A DNA stretch of 64,000 bases from Oreocharis arfaki (lineage: Eukaryota; Chordata; Aves; Passeriformes; Paramythiidae). Positions 12,793 through 24,400 of the stretch are shown in pieces (positions within the stretch are counted from its first letter, which is position 1; the number at the start of each line of letters is the position of its first letter). The translations under genes and the position numbers were made by a program. Where the stretch lies: NCBI GenBank assembly GCA_013398015.1, contig VZRR01010834.1:18841-82840 (forward strand). The letters are read 5' to 3'. The notes under the pieces were generated by a model, which saw only the letters and a list, made by a program, of their open reading frames with translations, made no database searches and was not told the DNA's origin.

Positions 12793-15700
12793 GATATATT
12801 TTGTGGAGTTCACATATTTTTGTACAGCAAACGTAACACTGTAGGCCACAAGAAGCTGCAGCACTATTGTTTAATAGCAGCAAGGTATATTTTATAATCA
12901 GGGTATGTGGACAATAAATAGTCTGTTTCTTTGGATGTGAATGTTTAAAATGAAGTTCTGCTGCAGCTTCATAATGTGATTGCTATTTTACAGAGCTTAT
13001 ACACAAAAATATATATGCAATCTTTTTGTCTATATTTTATACAAATACAACAGTAGTTTGTGAATACATTTTAAAGTACATATACATGATAAGCAACTCA
13101 ATTTCCCATATCACAGGATAGCAAATTTTAAATGCAAGAAACATATACAAATTCAGTCTGGAATGCAGGGTTTTCTGTGTTCATTTTTTTTTCTCTATTT
13201 TTTTTTTTTTTGACTCAAAACTTTCATCATTAAAAACATTTTAGAATACAAGTCCAAACAATTTTTCCATTAGCTAAAAATATAATTTCAGCAATCCGAG
13301 TCAGGTTTGGGTGTGTCATCGTTCCCCAGTATACTCTTCCCAGTTTTTGTCTAAGGCTTTTAGTAACATATAGTATGTTCTTCACTCCACACCATATAAA
13401 AAGCCCACATTTAACATTAACTAGCAGTCACCTATTTTTGTGAACAAGAGCTGGGCTTGTCAGCGTTTAAATTTGCATGTCCAAAATATTACTTTTGCAA
13501 GTGCATATGAATACATCGTGGTGTTGCACAAAGTTCATTAATGACAAGTTAAGTCACAGTATAAAAATATATCATACAACTATAGGTCTAGTATAGTCCT
13601 TTTTTTTCTATGGGTAAAAATACATCTGAATGAGACAGGGAGGTTTGTAGCACCATGAGAGGAGTTGTATCCCAAGTTACATTAGCAGCATGATCCAATA
13701 TAACAATATTGCAGGAGTGTTTCTGAGGAGATAAACATTCACTCTGGTTCAACTGTACCACTGAAGCTTATACTGAAAAGTGTTTACATATGATTAGCAA
13801 TAGTTCTGTGTCACTTCCAGGGCTAGATAACTGTTATCAAAAGACACTGCCTTCCAACAAAAGTAAGACACCCTTATTGCATAAAAGCTTTGGGACTACC
13901 CAAACACATTTTGAACTACTGTGGCGTTACTTGTAAGTTGAGCATGATGCTAAGTAAGCTGTGGTTTAAACTGTACACTGGGGGGAAGCAGGAAGGGCAG
14001 CTAAGCCTATAATGGTTTACTACATACCAGATAAGTACATATATTTCAGAGGCTTATCTATAGACTGAGAAGAATACAGGAGAAGCTGCTAAACCAGTGT
14101 ATGAGACAGACATAACAAAGGATGCAGGATCCCCTCAACATTTACGGATGCAGGATCAGGCCCTACGTTAACTTCAGACAGCAGCATAGCGATGATAGGA
14201 TATGATAAAAAAAATTCTGTATCAAATACTGCATGTTAAATATTTTTGACAAAGTTTACCATCAAGAACTCCAGAGGACACAGTTTGCAAACGGTAAGGA
14301 CAAACTCCTAATTGTTTTTGACTGGTATTCAAAATGGCAGTAGAAGACAGTGTAGTTTGAAACATGTAAACCTAGTAAAAACCATTGTAAAACCCTTAAG
14401 AAAGACACACTGGTTCTGTGCAATATAGCAAATTGATAAGAAAACACTGTAAAAATGTACCTGTTTAAAATTACAATGTCTACCATTTTGTACACAAAAG
14501 CATTATACCAAAGGCCTACATATATGTAATCTAATGGCACTTGAAACAAATTATAATAAAAGGTTTTATAATAAAAAGCATAACCTGTAAGAAATTTTCT
14601 TAAAAGGTTTAGGTTTTCTTTTTGAAAGTGCTATATCTTGTAATATGTGTAACATAGAGGTTGACCAAGCTTTACTTTAAAAAATATTGGCCTATAATAC
14701 AAGTTTAGCTCACTAGGCAAATGATCCTGAAAATATGTACTCTTAACATTCATTATTAGCTTAATAAAGCAATCAGCTCTGGCTCATGTTTCAGTCAGTA
14801 TATGGTTTTTAAAAACCGCTACTGCCAAATTAACAATAAATCACTCTATTCCACAATTTACTACTAAATAAAGCACAAGCAACAAGTACACAAAAATATA
14901 TATATTTAAAAAAAAAAACCCAACAACAAAACAACCTTACTAGAAGATTAGAAGTTGCACAAAGAGTGGTGCATGATCAGCCAGCCCTCCCCCCTCCCGC
15001 CAAGAATCCATGGGAAATCAAGAAAACGGGGTTTGAAAACTGATGGTTTAGTAGTGGCCAATATTGACTCTGCCTAAGTGATGCTCAAAAGCACTCTGGT
15101 GGTGTTGGTATTGCTTAAAGGGTCAGTCTGCTTCCATGTTATCCTACATCCTAGTTCAGCTGCAAACACACTGGGTGCAGCCACCCACTGAAACCCTGAC
15201 TGAATGAGGTTCAATATCTTGTCTGAGGTCTCTATTTCTCAAGTGAAATGTACATCTAACTCCAAGTGAAATGTCAATCCCTTTTCAGGAAGCTAAGGCA
15301 CGAACAAAGTAAGTAAGGGTTCTGGCTACGCACTAAGAAATGGGTGTTGGCAAAGTGTCTGTGGGTTTTGTTTTTTACGAAGTCTTTCGGCAGCTGGGGC
15401 TGATAAGAAGTGGCTACAGACTGGAAATCTGTGTGCCAGGGGCTGCCCAGGGAGGGCAGCGCTGCCTGGCCACACTGCTGGGCCAGCTGCAGGATGGCAA
15501 GCACTCGTAGCTTTCCTCTGCTGCAGGGAGAGTTGCGGATGCTCGGCTCCACGCGGGACATAACCCACTGGAGGAATTAAGTCCATTTATCTTCATCTCT
15601 GATTGATTAAAAGGATTGAGAATAAACCCAAATTTTTCTTAGATGCATTATGGTTGCTCATTTAAACTAGAGTTACATTCGGTTGCATTCAGCTTGTGCT

Positions 15701-16550
15701 CTGTTCATCTGTGTTTTTCTTTCCTTTAGGAAGGTGAAGGGAAAAAAAGCAATATTGAACAAATCATTCAACTAAAGATGTAAGTAAGCGAGCAATCTGT
15801 TTCACAGAAACCAGAGGAAGCAGTCGTGAAGCAGAGCTAAACGCCCACTTTGAGATAATGTGCTCCTAAACCCAAAATCTAGGAGTAGTTTGCAGAATTT
15901 CAAAAGGTAATTTCCTTATTAATACATCCTTATTTTAATGCCTTTGGAACACAAACACATTTATAAAAATGTTATCTTTCAGTAATAAAATTTAAATACA
16001 CATATGTATAAAATAGTAAAACTACACCTGCATATTGCTCCTAGAATTAAAAAAAAACAGTAGGAGCTACTGATAAAACATCTGGAGCATGAGCTCCTTA
16101 AATGGGAGCAACTTTTGTTTCTGTGAAGTATATTTAGTTTAACCACTTAAAACCTTGCATGAGTCCTCATTATTGTTTGAGATATACTAATGTACTTGAT
16201 TTCCATTTTTTAATTCCTTGTACAAAAATGACAAGGAAAATAATGTTACTGTTGAATGACAGCAAATCTAGTTTGCTTTTATGCATCACAGGGTTGGTTG
16301 TTTTTTTAGGTTTTTTTTTTTCCTCTTTTGGTTATTAGGGGTTGGGGAATAGAATATATTGCATTAGGTAAAAGTGGTGTAAGCAATATGCTTTTACTTC
16401 ACTCCTAAGAGTCCTGTCTTTAAATCTTGGCAGTGGGCAAAAAGTCCCTAACCAAGTACCCAGGTGTAGAAAGTGTGATTAACATCTAACTTGTTGCTTA
16501 GGAGGACATAACACACCATGAAACACAACTGAAAAGATCACTCCAATAAA

Positions 16551-16576
16551 AACAGAACAAAACAAAACAAAACAAA
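16551..16576. repeat. AAAAC simple repeat
   Basis: Short tandem array of AACAA/AAAAC units inside the PLAG1 3' UTR. Confidence 0.75.
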
Positions 16577-17097
16577 CTGGTAGTTGCAAATTTACATTCA
16601 CTTTCTGACTGCACATTAGTTTTGAACTGAAAATAGGTACACACTTTCTGGCTGGACTTGATCCACCCTTCGGCGGTGGCAAGAGGGAGAAGACTGATGC
16701 CTACAAATGTGAATACACTACTGGAAGGTTCCTATGCAGTACTCCTTCTATGCTACTAAAGAGAAAAAACAGCAAGTTAAGAATTAAAACAAAAACTGTG
16801 ACAAAATATTCTGCATTACTACATTACAACACTTTTATATTTCAAGATCAGCCATTAATTTTGCCTGTTTCCCTATACCAGAGTCACGAAAGCACAACAA
16901 CACAGTTCCAAATTCAACTTGAAACATTTGTCATTTAGGCAAGCAGAGATTCTCTGTCGAAATTCTGTTCAGCCCTAATAGTAGAAAATTAAACTAATTT
17001 TTTTCTTCTGTTATCCATAACAGGCCACCAAAATTTAAGCCAGAAAATGGCAAAATTCTTAACAACTTTTATAATGACTTCAATACAAGTCAAAATG

Positions 17098-17147
17098 CTA
17101 TATATATGTACATGTGTATATATGGACTTCTATATATACACACACAA
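17098..17147. repeat. TA/TG/CA dinucleotide-rich tract
   Basis: Imperfect TATATA, TGTATA and CACACA runs inside the PLAG1 3' UTR. It overlaps the Pumilio-like element. Confidence 0.7.
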
Positions 17148-17725
17148 GTTTTCAGAAAAATCTGAATTCTATATTTATTTTAAAAATTTAGATTTGTCAT
17201 TATAGAACAGGTCAGACGTGTCACTATTTGGGAAGAGGATTTGTTTGAAAACGGACTGAAGAATTTTTTTCCCAAATCTCAGGAATCTTTGTGATACATA
17301 TTTTAAATGGATTATTTGTAAATAGTAAAATATATTAAAAGGCAAAAATGGCAGTTCTACCACTGACATCAATAAAACGGAATAGCTGGTATGCTTGAAA
17401 AGGTTTTAAAAACGGGATGAATGTTGCCAGTTTGCTTGGGATGACTTTCTACTGAACATTTTAAATGTGTAAATTGGCAGTGAAAATGAAAACAATACAA
17501 TGAGACTGTTTAAAAAAAAAAACCAACAAACCAAAGTAAACACAGCTGAGAATAAACACTTTCAAAACATTTTTAAAAAGTTAATTTAAATTTCTTACTG
17601 GCTTCATGAGATTGGTACTGTACAAAAGCAGATATTTTATAATGTCTTATAGTAGGCACTAAGTTAAAAATGGTCACCTAAGGCATTTCTACAAATAGAC
17701 AGTTAACAAGCCAGCTTTGTACATC

Positions 17726-18989
17726 CTATTGGAAAGCTTGATGAAATCGTGGTAGGGTGGTGGTTGTGCTTAGACTGCTTGTGAAAGCTGCTGACAGTGA
17801 GTGCAGAGACCCAAGACCTATACTATTGCTAGGATCTTGTGGATCCTGGGTTTGTGGTGGGAGTTGAGTCATAGAAGAATGTGCCTCCTCTTGCGTATAA
17901 CTCATTCCGAGGTTTCCCACTGAAACAGAAGGATTATAGGGAGGGCCATTTACAGGTATGAAGTTGAACAGCTGAGAAAAGTCCAATGATGGGGCGTTTA
18001 GAGGTTCACTAATAGGAACGGAGCCCTTGGAAAGGGAAACTTCCCCAGACCCATCATCTAGTGGCCCTACTTGTGGATCCAGCCCTAGTTTTGATGAAGA
18101 TGCTTGAGAATCCTGGGATGAAGAAGGCATACCACTTTGCAACTCCATTAAGTAACTTTCAATTTCCCCTTTCAATGGCTGTTCTTTTTCAGGCATAGAA
18201 ATTGCGTATGAGGTAGTACCGAGCGGATATTTCAACGATAGCTGGTGAGAAGGGTGGACAGACTCCATGTCTATTGGACAAGGCATTCCCAATGGTAACG
18301 ATGTGGCAACCATTTGGTGTGCAGATGCAGAACTCTGCATGGACTGAATCTGAGTGTTGTAGAGATTTAATTGCAAAGTGTTTGTAAATGGCTTTGATGT
18401 CAGTTCACTGGAAGGTAAAGACATCACTGGAAGCAGCTCATCCTTAATAGGCACAGAAACATTGCAGGTAAAGGGATCTAGAAGGTCCATTGGCTCTGTT
18501 TTGACCTTCAAAAGTTCTTGGTTGTGACTTTTCTTCATGTGGCGCGTGAGGTGATCCTTCCGCCCGAATCTCTGTGCACAGTACTGACAGAGGAAGTCCT
18601 TTCTTCCAGTGTGCACTACCATGTGTCTGCGGACATCCTTTCGGGTGTAGAACCGACGATCACAGTGTTCACACTGGTGCTTTTTCTCCTTCACTCCACC
18701 CGATGACTTGCCTGCATGAGTTTTTAGGTGCTCCAGCAGCACTCCCGTGCTTTCAAAAGTCTGCAAACATACCTTACAGGTGAGGTCACCGCTTGTTGCA
18801 GCATGCAAAGCCAGGTGACGTTTGAACCCAAGCTTGGTATTGTAGTTCTTTCCACATTCTTCACACTTAAAGGCCTCTTTGTTGGGATTGTGTGTATGTA
18901 GGTGATTCTTTAGGTGATCTTTTCGGTGAAACATTTTCTCACAATAATTACACTTGTGGGTTTTCTCAGGAGAATGAGTAGCCATATGC
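17726..18989 (-). CDS. PLAG1: PLAG1 zinc finger transcription factor, last coding exon
   Basis: Encodes residues 82-501 (R81 is split across the junction) of the nuclear C2H2 factor PLAG1, which activates growth genes such as IGF2 through a GRGGC-N(6-8)-GGK-type site. The exon begins with H82, which completes finger 2 (C64, C69, H82, H86). It then carries finger 3 (C94, C97, H110, H114), finger 4 (C123, C126, H139, H143), finger 5 (C152, C155, H168, H172), finger 6 (C187, C190, H203, H207) and finger 7 (C215, C218, H231, H236). The serine-rich C-terminal half is the activation region. VKTE at K244 and IKDE at K263 are SUMO motifs at the same positions as in human PLAG1. Met83 can start a shorter form that is known in mammals. 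An 8-mer let-7 seed match lies within codons 338-342. The full protein is 501 residues; the human one is 500. Confidence 0.97.
18209..18218 (-). promoter_or_regulatory. let-7 seed match inside PLAG1 coding sequence
   Basis: The plus strand reads TGAGGTAGTA, identical to the first ten bases of let-7, so the PLAG1 mRNA carries the perfect complement. It falls in codons 338-342 (G-T-T-S-Y). Motif identity is certain; function is not shown. Confidence 0.45.
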
Positions 18990-19585
18990 CTTTAAACACA
19001 GATATATGCTGTAAGTAATTATTTTGATCAAAAAACACACGTGCTCATTTTTTAATGGCAGCTAAATACTACACTAAGGGCTGCTTTGCAACAGAACCTT
19101 TTAACTGAAAGCATGACACTACAAAGACAGTTTGACAAATTTAAATATAGCAAAACGCGAGCCATTTCTCTTAAATTGACACTTTAGTTTTGGTGGGTTT
19201 TAGCTACTGTAACAGGGGTATATGGGCAAGTATGAAAGTACTCGTGTAAAAGTCCATAGCCAAAGAACTTTCAGTCCATACTCTTTTTCTTGTGACAATT
19301 CCTTATACAAATGAAAATTCTACGCTCATTAAAAACAAAAACAAAACAAAACAAAAACAAACAAACAGAAAACAAAAGCAGAAAACAAATTAAGAAACAA
19401 AATCAAAGACATTAGCTTGCAAACTTAGGTAATTTAGAATTCTAGAAACAATCCAATGGCTACTATAATTAACACATCCTCTCTGCAATCAGCTGAAGGC
19501 GTACAGAAATATATACTTTTACACGGCTTAACACGGCCAACATAAAATAGATAATATAATCTGAAAGATAAATAGAGTTTAATAC
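18990..19585 (-). other. PLAG1: PLAG1 intron between the coding exons
   Basis: Phase-2 intron of 596 bp. The donor after ...CTAAG reads GTATT and the acceptor ends TTTAAAG; both are weaker than consensus. Removing it joins CTA-AG to G-CAT-ATG, giving L80-R81-H82-M83, which restores finger 2 exactly. An AAAAC simple repeat lies within it at 19331-19380. Confidence 0.95.
19331..19380. repeat. AAAAC/AAAC simple repeat
   Basis: A-rich tandem repeat of AAAAC and AAAC units inside the short PLAG1 intron. Confidence 0.8.
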
Positions 19586-19827
19586 CTTAGTAATTTGTAC
19601 TTAGAAACAAAGGCCTTGGTGCAGTCTTGTTGTGTGCACTTGTAGGGCCTCTCTCCTGTGTGAGAGTATGAGTGAACCTTTAATTTCTCAACACTGTTAA
19701 AGGCCTTGTCACACAGTTGGCAAGGAAAGTTTTTTCTTGGTTTGGTTTCACCACGCTTACGTTTCCCTGAAGGGACTTTCTGGGTATCTCTTACTTCTGA
19801 CAAATCACCAGGAATGACAGTGGCCAT
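19586..19827 (-). CDS. PLAG1: PLAG1 zinc finger transcription factor, first coding exon
   Basis: Encodes residues 1-80 and two bases of codon 81. Residues 22-25 (KRKR) form the nuclear localisation signal that is known to bind importin alpha in the human protein. Finger 1 has C36, C39, H52 and H56. Finger 2 starts here (C64, C69), but its two histidines are in the next exon, so the frame makes sense only after splicing. The first 60 residues look near-identical to mammalian PLAG1, apart from small changes such as T65 and L80. The start codon lies in this exon after 117 nt of 5' UTR. If read through the donor, the frame stops after one further codon, which confirms the exon end at 19586. Confidence 0.97.
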
Positions 19828-19944
19828 CGCAGCCTAAACCAGGCCTTCTTGTTGGACACTTGGGAATTGCCCAACTCCACTAAATGATTTAGCTTTAGAT
19901 GGCTTCTCAAGTTTCATGTGGTCGTAAAAGAAAGCAAAAGGGGA
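19828..19944 (-). other. PLAG1: PLAG1 5' UTR part of the start-codon exon
   Basis: A strong acceptor (a run of T followed by CCAG) ends at 19945, so the exon starts at 19944 and carries 117 nt of leader before the ATG at 19827. This implies at least one upstream non-coding exon. Confidence 0.8.
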
Positions 19945-21089
19945 CTGGAAAAAAAAAATAAGAAACAACTAGTTTGTAACTAAACTTAGATTTTGAAGTT
20001 TACTTGCTATGTGATGCTTCTGAATAAAACTTAAAAATCAAGTTAGGTTCAGCTGGTCTAATGTAATACCTGCAGGTTTCTTTATACTATTTGCTGCAAC
20101 TCTTAAAACGCATTGCTCAGGATGAACAGATCCACATATGCCCTGAAATCACACCTCACAACTTTCCCCTCAAGCACTGATGGAGAACAGCAGAGTTTCT
20201 GTCAGACTAAGGGAGGCATCAGGCAAAGATGGCACCTTTTGGCAGCTTCGGATTTCAAAGGACTTACAGCCGGGCCTGTGGTGTTTGCACAGACATCTCC
20301 ACGCACACATGCACGCATGCACACACACACACAACTATCAAAGTGAAAGTCTGTAAGCCCCAAAATGTTTGAAAACCTGCACCAAACGTGGCAGTACCCA
20401 TGCTGACAGTATGGAGGGCAAAGCTCGTGTTCCCTCTCGGATGTACCTCCTTCCCCGTGATTAGTGCACATCTGCGCATCTACTCTAGCAAAATGCATGC
20501 ACTGCCAATGACACCTAACACCAGGTGAAATTCTCCTGTAAATTCACCCTCTGCTAAGAGAGACTTGATCTATGAATGACAGAAGTCCCACGGATTAGGG
20601 ATAGATTAGATAGATCAGGGTTTTATCAGCCCAGTGCTGGAGACCCCCACCCTCCTCATGCTATCCTGTGAGATATGAGGGCTCTAAGCATTCAGACTCA
20701 GGCTAGCTCAGGATGGAGGCTCCTAGTCCTGCCCCTGTGGCATAGCAAAATGTGAACTGAACTGGAGGCTTTGTCAGGAGGTGCATGACATGATCCTTGT
20801 CTCTGACTTGTGGGTGAGCAGCTTTAAATTCGTCATCTGGTATCATATAGTGGCAACTGGGCACCTGCCATCACAGGGCACTCAACAGCCCTCCTCTGTC
20901 AGGGGTTGCTGACAGCTTTGCTTCATCCTTGGAGCACAACTGCTACTATAGATACCAAAATCCTGTGCTGCCCATTGTGGGAAGGGTGGAGCCTGAGGTC
21001 TGCAGCAGAGGGGACAAGGAGAAAGCAGGACAGCACTCAATGCAAGCATCTGGGAGGGCTGGGACGCCCCAAAATTTAGCCTTTCTCCC
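19945..21089 (-). other. PLAG1: PLAG1 5' intron, proximal part
   Basis: No coding content recognised. It contains a CA-rich microsatellite (20301-20334) and a GTAAGT donor motif on the minus strand at 20267-20262 that could serve an alternative first exon starting in the CpG island further right. Confidence 0.5.
20301..20334. repeat. CA/GCAC-rich microsatellite
   Basis: Alternating ACGC, ACAC and ATGC units ending in a short perfect CA run, directly visible. Confidence 0.85.
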
Positions 21090-21440
21090 TGGAAAGTGCC
21101 ATCAGCCACCCCCAGCCCCGGTGTCGTGGCTGGCAGCTGCTGCCCCCTCCGGTCTCTGCCGGGGCAGCTGCGCAAGAGACGGCCGGGCCGGGCGGCACCG
21201 GGGCCGGGCAGCGGCCGGGCCAGGGCTCGGCATCCGGGCAGCGCCACAGCCCCGGCGGCAGGGCCGGGGGAGCCGCAGCTGCTGGGACAGGTGGAGCCGG
21301 GCAGCTGGAGCCGGGCAGGCACCACCAGGCTGCAGCTGCTCCAGCCCAACGCCACCTCCCCGGAAAACAACCCGGGGTCTTCCCTGCTGGCAGTGAGGGA
21401 GGCCGGGAAGCTGGGAGGGAGCCGGGGCCTGGCCTTAGCT
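21090..21440. promoter_or_regulatory. Internal CpG island in a PLAG1 intron
   Basis: About 27 CpG by hand count in some 350 bp of very GC-rich sequence, isolated within AT-rich intron. It lies about 1.2 kb upstream of the PLAG1 start-codon exon, so it may be an alternative promoter. A plus-strand GTAAGT donor motif near 21,549 also leaves room for an antisense or divergent transcript. The long overlapping frames on both strands (up to 199 codons) are explained by the scarcity of stop codons in GC-rich DNA. Confidence 0.5.
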
Positions 21441-24400
21441 GTCCCCTCATCCCTGCTGAGGCTCAGCAGAGATGGAGGGAGCCAGCTGCTCCAGAGAGGA
21501 GAGGAGAGCAGCGCCCAGGTGTGCTGGGGGAAAAACTACAGGGTACTTGTAAGTGCCCCAGTGTGGTCCTGGAAAAAAGCAAGAAGGAAGGAGAGCCTGT
21601 GTTTTCCTCAATGCATGGCAGGACAGGAGAAGCAGGGAAAGGAAGAACGGGAAGTGCCTCTTAAACATCTGCATTTTAAGAAATCCTCATACTGAGATCT
21701 CCATTTGAAATGTGTACACAGAGTATGTCTTTGTCTGTGTCTTTTCCTCCCTCCTCCCCATAGCTTTTCCCTTGTCTTAGCGGAGAAGTACTAGCACACC
21801 AAGATGGAAATCTGCTTCTTTTCAACCCTGAAGAATGACAGGTTAAACTATGCTACCTTCCTTAAACAAGCAGTTTTGTAAGACCACCTTTATTGCCCTA
21901 AATTTCATAAGGAAACACTAGCTTCTTTTAAAGATACCCAGTGACAGAAAAGGCGTTTCTTTAAGAACTCTTTTGATTTCAGATTTGTCTCAAACTCATT
22001 CCCACTCGTGGGATGAAGCCTGGAGACATCAGTTCCATGAGTGGGCAAATGCACAGGTCTTCAAAGTATCAGCTTAATTTTATTTTCTGTCTCATAATCA
22101 ACAATCTAGTTCACTAATTCTAGTTCATAAGGAACAGTTGTTTGCAGACCTGGGAGCAATAATTTTCTTCAATAAAAGTAAATGAAGACCAGTTCCAAAG
22201 ACTTCAATGAAGCCACCAATGTAATCAAAAGGAGGGTCTGATTCACATCAATATGTGATAGATCTGTGGATTGAAAGGTATTTTTTTTTTCAATATAAGC
22301 TTTAATCAGAATATGGTAATAAAATTAATTTTGCTCTTCTGTTAATGAACACACTGGTCTTCAATGCATATTGGCCTGAATGTAGAATTAAATTTTGTTT
22401 TAGTCTAATCTCTCCTGACAAATGAAGTTCAGGGGGGAGAAAAAAAATCCAACCTGACCTACACTTGCACAGGCTACTTTTATACCACACAGGCACCTGC
22501 ATGAGACTCACCACACAGAGCTGAGAGCACAGCAGTCATAGCCCTCGCTGCATGGCCAGGGCACTTACAGCCCCAATGGGATACAAGGGGTCCAGCCCCT
22601 CTGGCCCCCCTGCCAAATCCACACCTAGCCTGAGACAGGGAAGGCAGGATTAGCAGAAAGGGCAAGGGAACAGCCTCCACAGGCTGCTGCACAGGACTGC
22701 AGCTACTTTGGCCATGCTGGGTCCAGAGCTCAGCAGCAAGTGGACTCTGTGCCCAGACAGTGACATGGGAAGCAGGGACAGCAGGAAAGTTACAGGGAAG
22801 GAGGATGAGCTGCCACAGGGAGGGAGAGTGGACAGAACCAGGATGAGGCTATAGAGCCAGGGAGGCTCAGGGAGTGCTGCTTAGGCATTGGGAACGTCTA
22901 AGGACATGAGGATAGGGGTGAGCTGGTAACACTGGGGTGGCTGGGAAGGAACTGAACGTGCATCAGGCTGGGGAGATGCAGGATACTAGGCCATGCAGAA
23001 GGGTGCTCTGCAGAGTCTGAGGTGATGTCAGAAGCAGCGTTTGTTGTGAAACAGCATATTAAGCTTCACTGCTAAATTAACATCTGACAACTTCTCACTT
23101 CTTTCCTCAACGCAAAGATCACACCTGAGGCTGGAGGCCATCCTATAATCAGGCCAATATAACATTACTGTTACCTTCCCCAAAACTTCAGGTAACCTAG
23201 CTGTTATACCAGTCAGAACATTCACAGGGACGAAGAATTTGGGTTTTGTTCCTCTATGATCAAAACTAATTAAGCTGACTTTGAACTGTGTTTAAGTGTC
23301 CTTAAAAAGGCATCATTAGAATAAATATAGTGTGGGTCCAATCTCAGTTTTATTAAAAAACACGTATGCACTATTATCTCAGTACCATTTCTCAATAGGT
23401 GAGGCAATTAAGAACGTCAGTATTGATCTCTGAATAGCAAATAACCACTTTTTTTTCTTTTTTTTGGGTGTGGATATATAGACTGAGCAATGGAGATAAA
23501 ACTTAAAAAAACCACTGATCCTCAAATATTAAATTTTCCAAAGACCAGCTGAAAGAATTTTATGAGTAATATTGCCTGCTTGTGTCTCAACATATTATCA
23601 CTTAAAATCCACATTCTTACTGGTGCTTTCACAACTGCAGAATGAATGATTATATGCAGTATCAAATATAACACATTCCACAAATGCTTATATATAATAC
23701 TATTTTTAAAGAATCATATACTTAAAGCAAGATTAAAGCAGCCTCTGTTCAATGCACACCTGATGTTTGCCCACTAAAGTCCTCAGATTTTGGTCTTAAC
23801 CAGTTCCGCTGACTCTTCTTGGAGGAAACCAGAATCCAGTACTTCCCATTTTTACTGGTCTGAAAAACAAAAGGAACAACGGACTAGACTCCAGCGAAAC
23901 CAGGACATTCATAAAGGCTGTGATGCGGCAAGACCAGGGATTGGAAAGAATTGGAAAGGAAAAGTTAAAAGGGACAGATCCAACCCATGCACAGAACATT
24001 ATATACTGTTAATTATAAACTGTAGGAATCATTCTTGCATTATCAGTAGCAATTATGCAGTTCAATTTGCAGTATACTTACATAATTTCAACTAATGCTA
24101 TGCTGGACAGTGACACATAAAGAGATAAAATTAGACAAAAGCAAATGAGTTTTCATAAAGTTTAAAAAAAAAATCCACAGACCATAAATAATTTAGAAGT
24201 AACAGCAAAACATGTGAAATGCTGGGCCCAGACTTGAGTTTCTTACTCAGAAAGGACTGAATAAGAGAAGATTCTGGATTAGAACCAACTTTACTAGAAC
24301 CTAATGCCTTCATTCTGCTTAATTATACAGGAAATAGCAGCTTAAAAGGTGACCTGCAAAGGAAAATAAAATTAATTTTAAAAAAATAATAAAACCTCTT

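Larger units (their letters stand above)
12787..17725 (-). other. PLAG1: PLAG1 3' untranslated region
   Basis: AT-rich sequence directly after the PLAG1 stop codon with almost no open frames. It contains seed matches (read on the minus-strand transcript) for miR-181 at 13735-13741, 14746-14752 and 16594-16600, for miR-15/16/424 at 13684-13690 and 14180-14186, and for miR-103/107 at 13685-13691 and 14181-14187. There is a Pumilio-type UGUACAUA at 17105-17112. Simple AT and AAAAC repeats are scattered through it. The far end is inferred from the poly(A) signal at 12787. Confidence 0.6.

Noticed and set aside
20882..21695. Several long overlapping frames on both strands, rich in Pro, Gly, Ala and Arg.
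   Set aside because: They coincide with the internal CpG island, where stop codons are rare; no domain is visible and both strands are open alike.
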